From NCBI GenBank assembly GCA_013398955.1, contig VWPU01017410.1, positions 1-64,000 of the forward strand: a stretch of DNA of 64,000 nt, given 5' to 3'. Of the stretch, positions 1-10,966 are shown in pieces. The stretch comes from Callaeas wilsoni (taxonomy: Eukaryota; Chordata; Aves; Passeriformes; Callaeidae). Numbering within the stretch: the stretch's first letter is position 1; the number at the start of each line of letters is the position of its first letter. The translations under genes and the position numbers were made by a program. The notes under the pieces are model-generated. The model saw only the letters and a program-made list of their open reading frames with translations, was not told the origin of the DNA and did not search any database.

Positions 1-260
1 GGACAGCGCGGGGACAGCGCGGGCACGCGGCCGTGGGAGCGCGCTGCCGGGAAAGCGGGGCCGCGCTGCCGGGAAAGCGGGGCCGCCCCGCCGTGCCTGA
101 GCGTCTCCGCCACCGCCCACCCCGTCCGTGGGGCAGCGGCAGTTCCTGTTCCCCTCGTGGTTCGGGTTGGGTGCAGCTCGGGCGTCCCAGGGTAGCGGGC
201 GCGGAGAAGTTGCAGCGGAGTGGGTGTTCGGCACCGCGAAATCTTCGGGGGGGATTGTCG
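1..260. promoter_or_regulatory. CpG-rich promoter-like segment at window edge
   Basis: The first ~240 bases are very GC-rich and dense in CpG (runs such as GCGCGGGG, CCGCGC and GGGCGCGGAG), unlike the sequence that follows, where CpG becomes rare. In birds this composition marks CpG-island promoters and first exons. The island continues beyond the left edge, so neither its transcription start nor its direction can be read. No convincing splice donor is visible on either strand. Overlapping reading frames of 128-130 codons here run from the island into a CR1 repeat and are best seen as by-products of high GC. Confidence 0.5.
41..84. repeat. 22-bp perfect tandem duplication in CpG island
   Basis: Bases 41-62 and 63-84 are identical 22-mers, each holding GCTGCCGGGAAAGCGG. 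The core CCGGGAAAG resembles an E2F/ETS-type site, but that reading is only inference. Two adjacent identical copies indicate a recent local duplication. Confidence 0.9.
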
Positions 261-281
261 TTTGTTTTGTTTTTCGTGTTC

Positions 282-514
282 TCCAATGTCAGACATGCAG
301 GGAAGAATTTTTCTGCAAAAGGGTTGGTGAGGCACTGGCACGGGTTGCCCAGAGAAGCTGTGGCAGCCCCATCCCTGGAAGTGTTCAAAGCCAGCTTGGA
401 CAGGTCTCTGAGCAGCCTGGTCTAGTGGGTGGCATCCCTGCCGTTGGAATGGGGGTTGGAACTACACAGCCTTTAAATGTCCATTCCAGCCCAAACCATT
501 CTATGACTCTATGA
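282..514 (+). mobile_element. CR1 LINE, 5'-truncated 3' end
   Basis: In the + direction this matches the end of the CR1 ORF2 protein and its short 3' UTR. A decayed frame gives KGLVRHWHGLPREAVAAPSL, close to the CR1 C-terminal consensus (VVRHWNRLPREVVxxPSLE). The UTR follows with GGTGGCATCCCTGCC, GTTGGAACTA and the octamer-type terminus ATTCTATGACTCTATGA. No 5' part is present, the usual outcome of target-primed reverse transcription. The copy sits directly at the edge of the CpG island. Confidence 0.95.
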
Positions 515-2690
515 ACATGTAGCACATTTCCTGTGGTGGAGGAATTCATCAGGGAGCAGACACATCCTCCCATGGAGGAGGATTAGCTGCATGCTGAGGG
601 TGGCCACAGCACAGACAGTTCCCTCACTGCCCATACTGCAGCATCTGAGCAGCGTGGGCAGAGAAGGGTGACGGTCACAGTGTCCATCGATAGCTGTGGC
701 AAGTGATGGAAACAGGTCCAGGTTTGTCCGGGAAGTCAGGGGGAACAGAAGATGGGGCCAGAGTTAGGACTGGAAAGGATGCAACATGTGTCCAAGGTCC
801 TTACAGGAAATGGGAACTGAGGTGAGACTTTAGGGTCGTTCCAAAATCTGACCAGGAGACCAGGGCACCCCCAGGTACGGCGGATCAGGGCCTTCAAGGT
901 TTATAAGTGCAGCAAATCAAGGCTATTTATGACGCTCTACACTCCTGGTTGTCTATTGAGAAAAACACTCAAACACCTGATTTCCAGAGCTTGCAGAAAT
1001 CCTGGTAACCAACAGTCACCTTCTGGAGATGCAGGGGTGGGGGATGAGCCGAGGGAGGGTTTCAGTGCCACGCCAAAGGAAACAGCACAGAACTTACAAA
1101 ATCCCATCTAAAAAGGGGAGGGGTGGGGGGAAATGTGGTGCTCTTGCTCTAAAGGAGTGTGGATTTCATCCAAGCCCTTCTGAAGCTCGCAAGAAGCCTC
1201 ATTCTGATTCCAGGGAGTTGTGAGTCCAGCTAGAAGGCTCCTCTCCCAGTTTCCCCACACTCTCTCCATCTCTAATGCTGGAAGGGAGCTGGAGAGGAGT
1301 AATGACCCTTGGGAGCCTGGGAATGAGTCTGGAGAGCTTCCCTCCCAGAGCTGGGGTGGCAGTGGCAGGACTGCTGTTCCCAGGAGGGGATAAGACTGAG
1401 TGTGTCACATGTGCAGGCAGAAGATGTTCCTCCACAGCTGGCTGTGCTGCTGTGCAAGTGCTGCAGAGCCCTGTTTTGGGCTTTGCCTTCCCTGGGGGCC
1501 CCCAAACCTGGGAACAACGTGCTCTTCCCAGGAGGTCAACGAAGGGGAGCCTCATCCCAAAGAGAGATCAAAATGCAAACCAAGACACAGTAAGGTTGTT
1601 CAGAAGAAATGGGATACCCATCACTGCTTTTAATTCAGAATAAATTGGGCAAGTAATAGGCAATAACACAACTGGGTTAACACCAGGCTCATGGATGGTG
1701 GAGTGAATTTTAAGTTTAAAAATGTGTAACCTCTCTGATTAAATACAGAACAGATCTTGGTGCAGAACTAAGTGGCCTGGTTGTGTCTGGGCTAGAAGAG
1801 GGTTTGAAATGCCCCAACAGCACCAACCCACGCCGAGTCCTTCAGCACTGTGAAGGGCAGCATTCAGATTGTATTAGTGAAAAAGGAGAAAAATAATCAT
1901 CTGGAGGACGGAGTGACTCAGGGGATTGGCAATAAGATGGATCATTTTACTGCTGTGGAATGGATTCCAATTAGTTACATCCGCTCTTAATTATTATTAT
2001 TTATACAGAACCTAAAGGCAGTCCACGGATTATCCAAAAATGCACTGGCTGATCTGTAAATCCTCCGTCCCTTCCCTCCTCACAGCCATTGCAATGACAA
2101 ACCCCAGTCACACTGCCTGGACTGGTTCATACTGGCTGAGACATAAAATGCTTATTAGTGACCAACTCGCTGCTTCTCCACTTTTGTCACTCTTCGAAAG
2201 GAAAATAGGGAACGGGTAACTGAGGTCAGAGTTTCGTGTTAAGTGTTTTTGTTGGAAGCAGCAGCCGCTCAAGAAGTTCCTCCTCGCCTCCCTTCATTCG
2301 ATTCCTTTTTCCCCCTTGTGCCACACCGTGAGTCATGCAAATACACCCAGGTCAGTGGTGTATTTTGTAACTTTAAAACTGGTAACTTTAAAAACAAGAG
2401 AAAGGTTTTTTTTATCAAAGCTGGTGAAACTCACTGCTGGTGTTTACCAGAGGCTGCTGGGTCTCCGCTGAGCTGGTGGTAGGAGTCCGAGTGAGTGGTG
2501 GAGAGGCATCCACTGACCTCGTTTGCCACCAGAAATGATCTTCTCTCCAACGGCAAGATCTCTTGTCTTGTGAAGAAAGCCAGTGCTGCTTCTTAGTCAC
2601 CTGAGGCTGATTCAAGCCTGTTCACGAAATGGGAGGAATTGTTTCACCAAAAGAAGCTATTTGGAAAATTTTAAAGAATACGCCACAGAA
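515..2690. other. No gene recognised; AT-rich candidate regulatory block near 1.88-2.24 kb
   Basis: No coding region or known repeat is recognised. Frames up to 122 codons at 1275-1643 overlap on both strands and have no recognisable domain. The part from about 1880 to 2240 is AT-richer and repeat-free, with TTAATTATTATTATTTATAC near 1988. It looks like typical non-coding sequence under possible constraint, but this cannot be shown from one sequence. Confidence 0.35.
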
Positions 2691-2862
2691 CCATGGAATC
2701 ATAGAATAGTTTGGGTTGGAAGGGACCTTAAAAATCATTGCATTCCAACCCCCTGCCATGGGCAGGAACAGCTTCCACTAGACCAGATTGCTCAGGACCC
2801 TGTCCAGCCAGGCCTGGAATACTTCCAGGGATGGGGCACCATCACTTGTTTCACCCTGTAGA
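2691..2862 (-). mobile_element. CR1 LINE 3' end
   Basis: The inverted CR1 3' terminus is clear: TGGAATCATAGAATAG, then TTTGGGTTGGAAGGGACCTT, the CCATGGGCAGGAACA segment, and CCAGGGATGGGGCACC. It is truncated at the 5' end of the element (right side here). Confidence 0.95.
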
Positions 2863-5800
2863 AACCAGAAGTATTCCAGGAAGCGATTTCTCATCCCTGA
2901 CTTGCACCAAAAGACGCCAGGCTAATGGGGCAGACATCACTTCCTTTCAGACTCTCTCATTCTCTGTACATGGACCATTGCTTCCGCATCTCCCATAGAA
3001 ACAGAACATTTCTATGTTGGTGTTGTTGTTATGGGAAAGTAGCTGCTGCATGGGAAAATTTGTGACTCCAGTTCATATAGAAACCACAATTATAACTTGA
3101 ATTAACATAAATTGGGAAGTTAAATCAACAAAGCCCAGACTTCCCTGGGTGAGGGAAAGGAGAGTTTGGGTGGGCGTTATCACCCTTCTGACCCTCCTTA
3201 TGATCTCCAGGAAACTGGGAAGGGAAATATCTACCAAGAGCAGATGTTCCCAGCAGGAATATATAGATACACACACATATACATAAACACAGTTGTTTCA
3301 AGCCAGGTGTGTTATCACTGATGGATTTCCCACCTCAGAACCCCATGAGATGTCATGGCCAAGAGCCAGGGAGCCAGGGGTGGCAGATGGGAAGTGAAGT
3401 GTGGCACTGTTGGATTGAAATTTGGTTGCCATCACAGCTCAGCTGATCTCTCTTCCCGAAAAGGTGGATGCACAGCTGGAGAGCCTGTTTTCTCAGAGGA
3501 CTTTAAGAAAGGAGAAGGAGCACCTGATGGCCAGGCTAAGTGCATGAACACCACCTTAGCCCTGTGCCGAGGGCTGTGAGATAAGCAGCAGGTGGGATGG
3601 GGAGGAGAGGCTGCAGGTGAAGCACAGCTGGCCCTGCATCTTCTCCCTTGGTGAGATCAGGGTGAGAGCTCATGGGGCTGGCATCTCACATCTTTCCCAG
3701 GTCAGTGACTCGCTGTGAAGAAGTTTCCTTCCTGTCCCTCAAGTCATGCAAGTGCTGTCAAGCAGGACAGCTTTTATCTGTCTGAAGGCCACAGCTGCCT
3801 GCACGCCCCGTTTGGTGCATGTGGAACAACCCAGCAGTCACATCTGCACCTCTCCAAGTCAAAATAATGGATGCATTTAAAGCTTCTTGTTTCGGGGTTT
3901 TATCCCTTTGGAGTCTTCTTTTGCAGGAGGTCCTTTGGCTCAGCTGCAGAGTGAGGTCTGGATACAGAAGCCTGAATGCTCATCTTAACCTCACCAAAAG
4001 CATTGGGACTCTGGGCACCTCATACAGTGCCCTCATTCACCTCCCTCCTCCCTTCCTCATTCCTTTCCTTCTTCTTGGTGCGAGTGCTCTGGGCCTGAGG
4101 CTTGAACTGTGCCTAACAAAGCCAAGCCTTGCTTTTAGCTGGGGTATCTTGATGGTCATGAAGCTGAAATGAAAAATGATGAAGCTGGAAATGAAAAGTG
4201 ATGAAGAGCATTTTTATGGATGAACCTGAAAGCCTTGCAATGTCCCAGGGTTTATGCTGGAGGAAGTGAAGCTGCAGATTAAGTGGTGCAGCCATGAGCA
4301 GAGCATTGGCAGCAGAGCTCAGAGCTTCATGCTAAGCAGAGGATCGCGTGTTGTCTTGCTCCTCTGAGGCCGGCATGACCTAAGTGGGACAGGGAGGTGA
4401 CAAGGTGATGGGATGGTTTGCAGAGCTTTCAGAGAGCACTGCAAAGCTTAGTATGAGTTTCCCAAAGCCAACTGCTTTCCAGGAAGGAATGTGTGCTCTT
4501 GTAAGTTCAACATCAAATACAGATACCAAACACCCCCCCCTGCAAATCTGTTATTCATGTCAGCTGTGGATGCAAGATCGCTTCTGCGTCAGATTACCCA
4601 GCACACGTGATCCTGCCAGCTTTGTGCTTTGTGTCACCTGCAGGACCATTGCAGTGGCACGGGCAGCCACTGCCTAATCCAGCCTACATCCTCCTGGTAC
4701 GGAGGGGAACCAGCAAATAACTCTCACCGCCTCTAACCCAACAGGTTTCATTCCACTCAGCACAGCACACTGCTTTCTTTGCTCGAGCGGGAGCTCAAGG
4801 CCAGCTGTGCAGCCTTGGGGCTTCATTTGGAGCCCGAGGAGAATGTCACTTCCCGAGTGACCATGCTCAGTGCCCCAGCTGCACCCAGCAGGGCAGATCT
4901 CATTGCTGAGTGATCACAGATAATCTTAGTCACAGTTTAAGGTCTTTTCCCACTTCCCTGATGTAAGGGGGACCCCACAGCTCCATTGCCCCGGGGCTGA
5001 GGGCACACAGGGCTGTGCACAGGGCTGTGTCAAAGGGGTCACAGCCACCAGGTAGTGGTGTTTATGGGGGGAGGATGGTCAGGGTGAGAAGTAGCTCACA
5101 TGAGGCTCTGCTGTCCCTGCACATCATATTTGATGTATATTGGATACAGAGTTATTCAGGGCAGTTAAGGCTGACACCAAAGAGATGCAAAGAGCTTAAA
5201 ATAGTGCCTGACCAGACGATACAAGCACACATAAGACTCAAGTGTCCTTGAAAAGGAGCATGGTCTGCCTCCATGTGGGTTAGTGCCTCCCAAAACTGAG
5301 ACCTAGAGCCTTTCAGAGGCTCCCACGGATATCAGGTGACAGCACAGCGGTGGGCGAGGAAGGCGAGGCCTCCCCTGCATCCGTGAGGATGGTGAGGGGC
5401 ATGGAGGAGACCCTGGATGGGGATGGCTCAGGAGGCAAGTAGCAGGGAGAAATAGGAGGCTGAAGTCACAGATGGCACAGAGAAAACCAACGGGGAAATT
5501 AGTACCATATCAGCCTCAGCGTAGGTTGGTGACGGAGCCTGGGAACATGCCGGGTCTCTGAATCACCGGGGTTTGTGCAACCTCAGTCCTGGCAGCGCTG
5601 GGTGTTCCCCGCCACGCCGGCTGCGTGTGGCCGGGCAGCCTTTTCTCCGGAGCGGTCAGCGGTGGAAAATGTGCGTGGAACAGCCCGGTGTGACTGTAGG
5701 CAGCTGCCGGGGCTCCAGGCAGTGCCTGGGTGTCCTCAGCTCCGCGGGGAGCAGGGCAAAGTGACTTGGAGGTGGCGAGGTGTTTGCATCTCCCCTGGGC

Positions 5801-7749
5801 TCTGCAGTCCAGCACAACTCTTATTTAAAAGCCTCACCCAGCCTTGGCTGATTTAAATCACTTTAGGCTATTTAATCATCACATAAGGAGGCAGAGCTTA
5901 AGGACTAATTTCTAGACTTTACATTGGTTAGAGTAACCCAGTGGGTTGTATAAGGAGCTAGTTATGCCGTGATAAGTGGAGATGAAGACCCAGGGAGCAA
6001 GACTTCCAGCAGTAGAGCCCCAGCCTTGCATTACACACCAGTTTAGGAGGCAAGAGGAGTCTGTAGGAAGCTCCCTGCAGTCTGGCACTCTCCTGCCTTC
6101 ACACATTTTAACTGCCTGCAAATCCTCCTCCAGGAAACCGAGAATTAGCACCGGTGCTAAATGACTTTGGAAGGGAGGATTCTTAGTGAGAATTATTTCT
6201 GGAAAGAATAACACGGCTGGATGTGTAAAGCAGTGAAGAGGTCACAGGCCAGCTCCTGGGAAGGACGTGTCCCTCCCATCTCACCAGCCTCCAGGTCCTT
6301 GCTATAAACTGGGCAGTTTTTCTGTTCCTTTGGCAGCTTTTCAGACTGTCTCTGTGATCATTTCTTCTGTTTGCTACCAGTTATACTCCAGCTGGATGTG
6401 AGGGAGAAAGGATAAGTCCCACACCCTGAGCTCAAATCTCTTTCAGCCATGACTTGAACACATCAGCTTGAACCAGCCTAAGAGCTTGCCAACACGGAGG
6501 TCTCATGCCTGTCCTTCCTCCTGCAGCTCCATTCTCCTCTCTGTCTTAGCTCTTGTACTGGGTAACTCAGCCCTGACTTAGAAGAAACCTGTTCTCTTTT
6601 TTCACTCAGTTATTTTTGTGCCAGATTAGTAGTTCGGGTGTGTGGAGGCTGCGCAACACCAAAGCTGATGCAAGGGAGAGCGACAGGGTGGGGTGTGAGG
6701 GATGGTTCCGGGCAGCCTGTGGGTGAAGGATACTCAGTATGGATACCAATGCTGCAGCAGAGCTGATTGCAAGGTCACATGGGGACAGAGGAGAAGCAGA
6801 GATGTCATTTGGGGTTACAATGACAGCTGGGGTTAAAGGCCTGAGACTGAGGGAACTGGGCAAGGCTGCTGAGGTTCCTGGGACAATCCCAATAGCAGTC
6901 TGGGAATAACTATCGTGGCATGATGATGGCTGGGAAGTGCCTTGGGAGCACTGTGGTTGCACCAGGCCTTGCTTGCACCTCATTTCACCCTGATCCCGGC
7001 CCCATCACTGCGGGGCACTTGCTGGCTGAGTAGCAGTGGGATGGTGGGATCCTAGTGCCACGGCTATGGGATAAGCCTGGTTAGAGGCAGCAGAGGGCTG
7101 GACACGAAGCTACGGCATTCCTGCTCTTAGCACAGTTTTTTCCATTTCACCTCTGGAAACCTCTTCAAGTCCTGAAGTGTCTATGGAGCAATGAGAATGA
7201 GCCAGGGCACAGCCCTAAAAGTTCTGGATGCTGCAACCAAGGAATTCTGTAATAAATGTAACCTTTCTGGCAGCACAAGTGAGCAATTAAAGAACCCTTA
7301 ATTTTTAAGGGTCCTCAAAAACACGTCACTAATTTCTAGCCAGAAACATGGGAAAATTCAGTCAAACCAGCCTGGATACTCAAGGGACTATCCTGCCCTA
7401 CAAGCCTTTCCCCACAATTCTGCCTCTGCCCTCATTCCCTCACACCATGCCTCAGCCATCCTTCCCCTGCTTCCCTCCCCAGCTATCCTTCCCCACTTGG
7501 GAACAAAGAAACAAAACAGTGCTCCACTGGAGGAAAAGGAGGCAAGGGAAACAGGAAAGCAGATAATATAACAACAAACAACAACCCCATCCAAAGTACA
7601 CAGAGGCGTGTTCATCTTTCCCTTTCTCTTTGCTTGTCCATGGCCCCTAGGAAAACTGGCTACTGCCTCCATCCTGCAGCCTTTCACTGTGCCAGTTCAC
7701 TGGCCTCAAGCTGCAGGCTATGCATTTCTCCCAGGCATCAGCTGTTTTT
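2863..7749. other. No gene recognised
   Basis: About 4.9 kb without a recognisable gene or young transposon. A small GC- and CpG-richer patch lies at about 5580-5760, holding overlapping short frames on both strands and no clear promoter elements. A minus-strand frame at 6606-6983 (125 codons) has no domain that I recognise. Sequence is otherwise ordinary unique avian DNA. Confidence 0.4.
4158..4206. repeat. Imperfect ~21-bp tandem repeat (ATGAAGCTGAAATGAAAA)
   Basis: Two units, ATGAAGCTGAAATGAAAAATG (4158-4178, shortened description) and a near copy with GGAAATG (4179-4200), are followed by a partial third unit. Small local duplication with no inferred role. Confidence 0.7.
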
Positions 7750-7797
7750 CCATCCATCCATCCATCCATCCATCCATCCATCCATCCATCCATCCAC
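7750..7797. repeat. (CATC)n microsatellite
   Basis: Eleven or so consecutive CATC units ending in a CCACCC variant. It encodes the Ser-Ile-His-Pro repeats seen in frames on one strand and Met-Asp-Gly-Trp on the other, so those frames are artefacts. Likely length-polymorphic. Confidence 0.95.
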
Positions 7798-8054
7798 CCA
7801 CCCCCATTAGCCAGTACTCATCAGCAACGGCATTAGCAGGAACCCCATATTGTCCTCTCTCAGAATAAGACTCACTAATTAGAGTCAAAACCCAAGGGCA
7901 GCCATTTGTTATGCACAATTTCTGACACTGGTTGTGCTGAGCTCAGGTCTCAAGGTCACAGAGTGACAGGGGTTTGACTCAGAAACTTGTAGACCTTCAG
8001 TTTCCATCACCAGGCTCACCTTGTGTTCAAGCAGGAGTGGAAGAGGAGTGACTC

Positions 8055-8375
8055 AGACTCACAGAATCAGCTGAGTCAGAAAAGACCTCTGAGATCATCG
8101 AGTCCCACCTATGACCAATCACCACCTTGTCAACCAGACCATGGCACCGAGTGCCATATCCAGTCTTTCCTTAAACACCTCCAGGGACAATGACTCCAAC
8201 ACCTCCCTGGGAAATCCATTACAATGTTTAACAACTCTTCCCATGAAGAATTTCCTTCTGATGTCCGACCTGAACCTCCCCTGGTGCAGCTTGAGGCTAA
8301 TCCTCTCATTAATTTCCTGGGAGAAGAGGCCGACCCCACCTTGCTGCAAGCTTTGCAGATAGCTGCAGAGAGCAT
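8055..8375 (-). mobile_element. CR1 LINE 3' end with decayed ORF2 C-terminus
   Basis: Read on the minus strand, an open frame gives SLKLHQGRFRSDIRRKFFMG followed by RVVKHCNGFPREVLESLSLE, the CR1 ORF2 C-terminus. The 3' UTR follows with GGGACTCGATGATCTCAGAG and a degenerate terminal CTGATTCTGTGAGTC. The frame is contiguous with non-CR1 sequence to the right (to about 8715), so the 198-codon frame seen there is chimeric. Confidence 0.95.
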
Positions 8376-8953
8376 GGATGAGGATCAGGAGCATGGGGAG
8401 GTGCACTCTGGCAGCATGGCCTGGTGAGTGACGTGGTGCCAGGCGAGGACAAGCTGTTCCCTGGCTCATTATTGTTACCAGATGAGTTGGGGATTTTACA
8501 ATTGCTGGGTTTGGATAATCAAATTCTGATTGTGACAGAGGAAGGAGAGCTGCCCTCCTCTTCCCTCCTGCACCCCACACCAGGCACTCAGCCCCCTGCT
8601 CTCCTGCAAGGCTTTGTTCCTGGGGGTGATGTGCAGCAGCCCGGACGTGACTGTGGATCCCACACTCCCACGACGCCCTGCTCTGTCTGGGGTTATTGTG
8701 TGATGCCCAGAACAATGTGCTGTGGTTAGGGATGCCTGGGAGAGTGCCGGGAGGCTGCCTGCCCCCCCTCTCCCTGCTGGTGCTGGGGGAGGCAGCTTTT
8801 GGCCATCTGGTAGCTGTGGGTTTGGTGGAGGTCCCCCAGCAGGGGAGGAGATGCAGTCACCAGTGCTGTTCCTAGAGAGGAAAGCCAGCGTTTGGCACTG
8901 CTGAGCCACAGATGCACTGTGTGTCTTAGGCATAGGATGGCCTTGGGCACTGT
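8376..8953. other. Unique spacer between two CR1 copies
   Basis: About 580 bp without a recognisable gene. A donor-like CCTG/GTGAGTGACG occurs at 8424, but no convincing upstream acceptor outside CR1 accompanies it. Confidence 0.4.
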
Positions 8954-9700
8954 AGGATGACAGGACAGCTCATGTGGGAAGGGACTGCAGGAGGTCTCCA
9001 GCCCAACCTCTTCATCCTGCCAGCTCTGGGGTCAGACCAGGTTGCTCAGGGCTTTATTGAGTTGGGTCTTGGAAACCTATGAGGCTGGAGGCAGCACAGC
9101 CTTTCTGGGCATCCTGTATCAGTGCTGAACTGCCCTCCTCATAGTGGGAACATTTTTTCTCATATCCAGTCTGAACCTCTCTGGTTTCAGCTTCTGTCCA
9201 CTGTCTGTTGTGTTCCCCTTGTGCACCTCTGTGTACAGCTTGACTTCATCTCCTCCATATCCTCCTTACAGGTCCTGGAGGTCACTGTCAGGTCCCCACC
9301 AGAGCTTCTCTTCTCCAGCCCTGCACGCTCAGCCTCCCCTCCCAGGCTGTGTGATCCCACAGGGCTGTGTGAACTATGACTGTCTTGATGGCCTTTCCCT
9401 GCACTCTTTCCCATGTGTCCCCATCTCTCTTGTACTGGGGCTGTTGCAACATCCAGTCGTGGTGTCAGCAGGGCTGAGCAGAGGGGAGGAATTGCCTTCC
9501 TCAACCTGCTGGCAGTGCTCTGCCTAATGCAGCCCCAGGGCCTGTTTGCCTTCTCTGCTGTGATGATGCATTGCTGACTCAAGGCCCTTTCTGCACAGCT
9601 GCTCCTCCACCAGTCACACCCAGCCTGTGTTGTAGCCTGAGGGTTATTCCTTCCCAGACACGGGACTTGGCATTTGCCCTGGATGAAGTCCATAAATATC
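8954..9700 (-). mobile_element. CR1 LINE, longer 3' portion of ORF2, degraded
   Basis: The minus strand carries about 750 bp of CR1. From the right end come the segment whose plus-strand form is ACACGGGACTTGGCATTTGC, the CTGCTGGCAGTGCTCTGC region and TGGTGTCAGCAGGGCTGAGC. Then come the GAGCTTCTCTTCTCCAGC segment and the C-terminal and UTR parts. Order and spacing match the avian CR1 ORF2 3' region. The frame is broken by stops and indels, so it cannot be active. Confidence 0.9.
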
Positions 9701-10429
9701 CTTGCAGTATCAAGTCAAAGCGAGTGAGGAGCAAGTGTCTTGTGGACTTGCCCCTGTCACAGGGACTTTTTCTTTGTAATGGTTTGGAAAGTCCCTTCTA
9801 GGGGACCATACTCACATCTTAGTGGGGAGAATCTGCTTATTTGGGATGTTGTGATGGCTGGAAGCTCAGGCAGGGATATGAATCAGTGATACAACCAGGA
9901 ACAGCAGAACTGCTCTCACAAGGAAACCTCCTGCACCACTCAGTGCCGAGGCGGGGATGTGGGGAACACTGGGGGACATAGGGCTTTTCACAGCAGTATG
10001 TCATTGCAAAACCTTCAGGAGTTAGGGGTTTCTGTGTCCTCCAGTGGCCATGGTACTGACAGGAGGGAAGGGGAAATGTGTCCTTCTGGCTTTAGGAGTC
10101 TCTTTGGCTGCCTGGGTGAGATGTCCCTCAACACACATTCTGTTTACACAGCCGTTCTGAGGAGTCGGAGCATTTGTGCATCGCAAGAAGCTGAGCTTTG
10201 CGTCACTTGAACTTCTCTGTCCTGGCTTGCTGGTTGTTTCCCCTCGTGCCCAGGTCCCCCGGGAGCCAGCTCTCATAGACAGTTTGGTGTGGGGCACGTT
10301 TGATGTGGGATCTGTTCATCGCCTTCCTTTGCTGTGTGTGTCTTTTGGCCAACAAGTGTGTCAAGAGATGGGCATTGCCTTTGGTGGAGACAAGGCAGAA
10401 TAATGTTCTTTCCTGCTAAATACCCAGGG
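9701..10429. other. No gene recognised
   Basis: Unique sequence between two CR1 copies. No recognisable gene, repeat or regulatory signal. Confidence 0.4.
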
Positions 10430-10966
10430 AGAACGAGATCCTTACAGGCCCTGGTGAGACCCCACCTGGAGTGCTGTCCAGATCTGGGGTCCTCAGAACA
10501 AGAACGACATGGACTTGTTGGAGCAAGTCCAGAGGAGACCATGAAGAAGCTCAGAGGACACCTCTCCTTTGCAGACAGACTGGGAGAGTTGGGGTGGATC
10601 AGCCTGGAGAAGAGAAGGCTCTGGGAAGTCTTCAGAAAGCCTCCCAGTAATTGAAGAGAGCTTCTAAAAAAGAAGAAAAGCAACTTGTTACACGAGTAGA
10701 TATTGATAGGAGAAGGGGGAATGTTTTTAAACTAAGAGACAAGTGTTTTAGTCTAGATGTTAGGAAGAAATTCTTTACTCAGAGGGTGGTGAGGTACTGG
10801 CACAGATTGTCCAGAGAAGCTGTGGCTCCCTGGGAGTGTTCAAGGTCAGTTTGGATGGGGCTTGGAGCAATCTGGTCCAGTGGGTGGCATCCCTGCCCAT
10901 GGCAGAGGGGTTGGAATGAGATGATCTTTAGAGTTTCTTCCAACCCAAACCATTTCATAATTCATG
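10430..10966 (+). mobile_element. CR1 LINE 3' end
   Basis: The + strand encodes LQALVRPHLECCPDL and LGELGWISLEKRRLW, then after an altered stretch [20 protein letters not shown]. All three are CR1 ORF2 C-terminal motifs in the correct order. The UTR ends with CTTCCAACCCAAACC and a degraded terminus (CATTTCATAATTCATGTGA). Stops and a frameshift between the blocks show it is dead. Confidence 0.95.

Noticed and set aside
7718..7918. Short frames with Ser-Ile-His-Pro or Met-Asp-Gly-Trp repeats
   Set aside because: They translate the CATC microsatellite.
8119..8715. 198-codon minus-strand frame as a gene
   Set aside because: The C-terminal third is CR1 ORF2 and the N-terminal part is unrelated flank.
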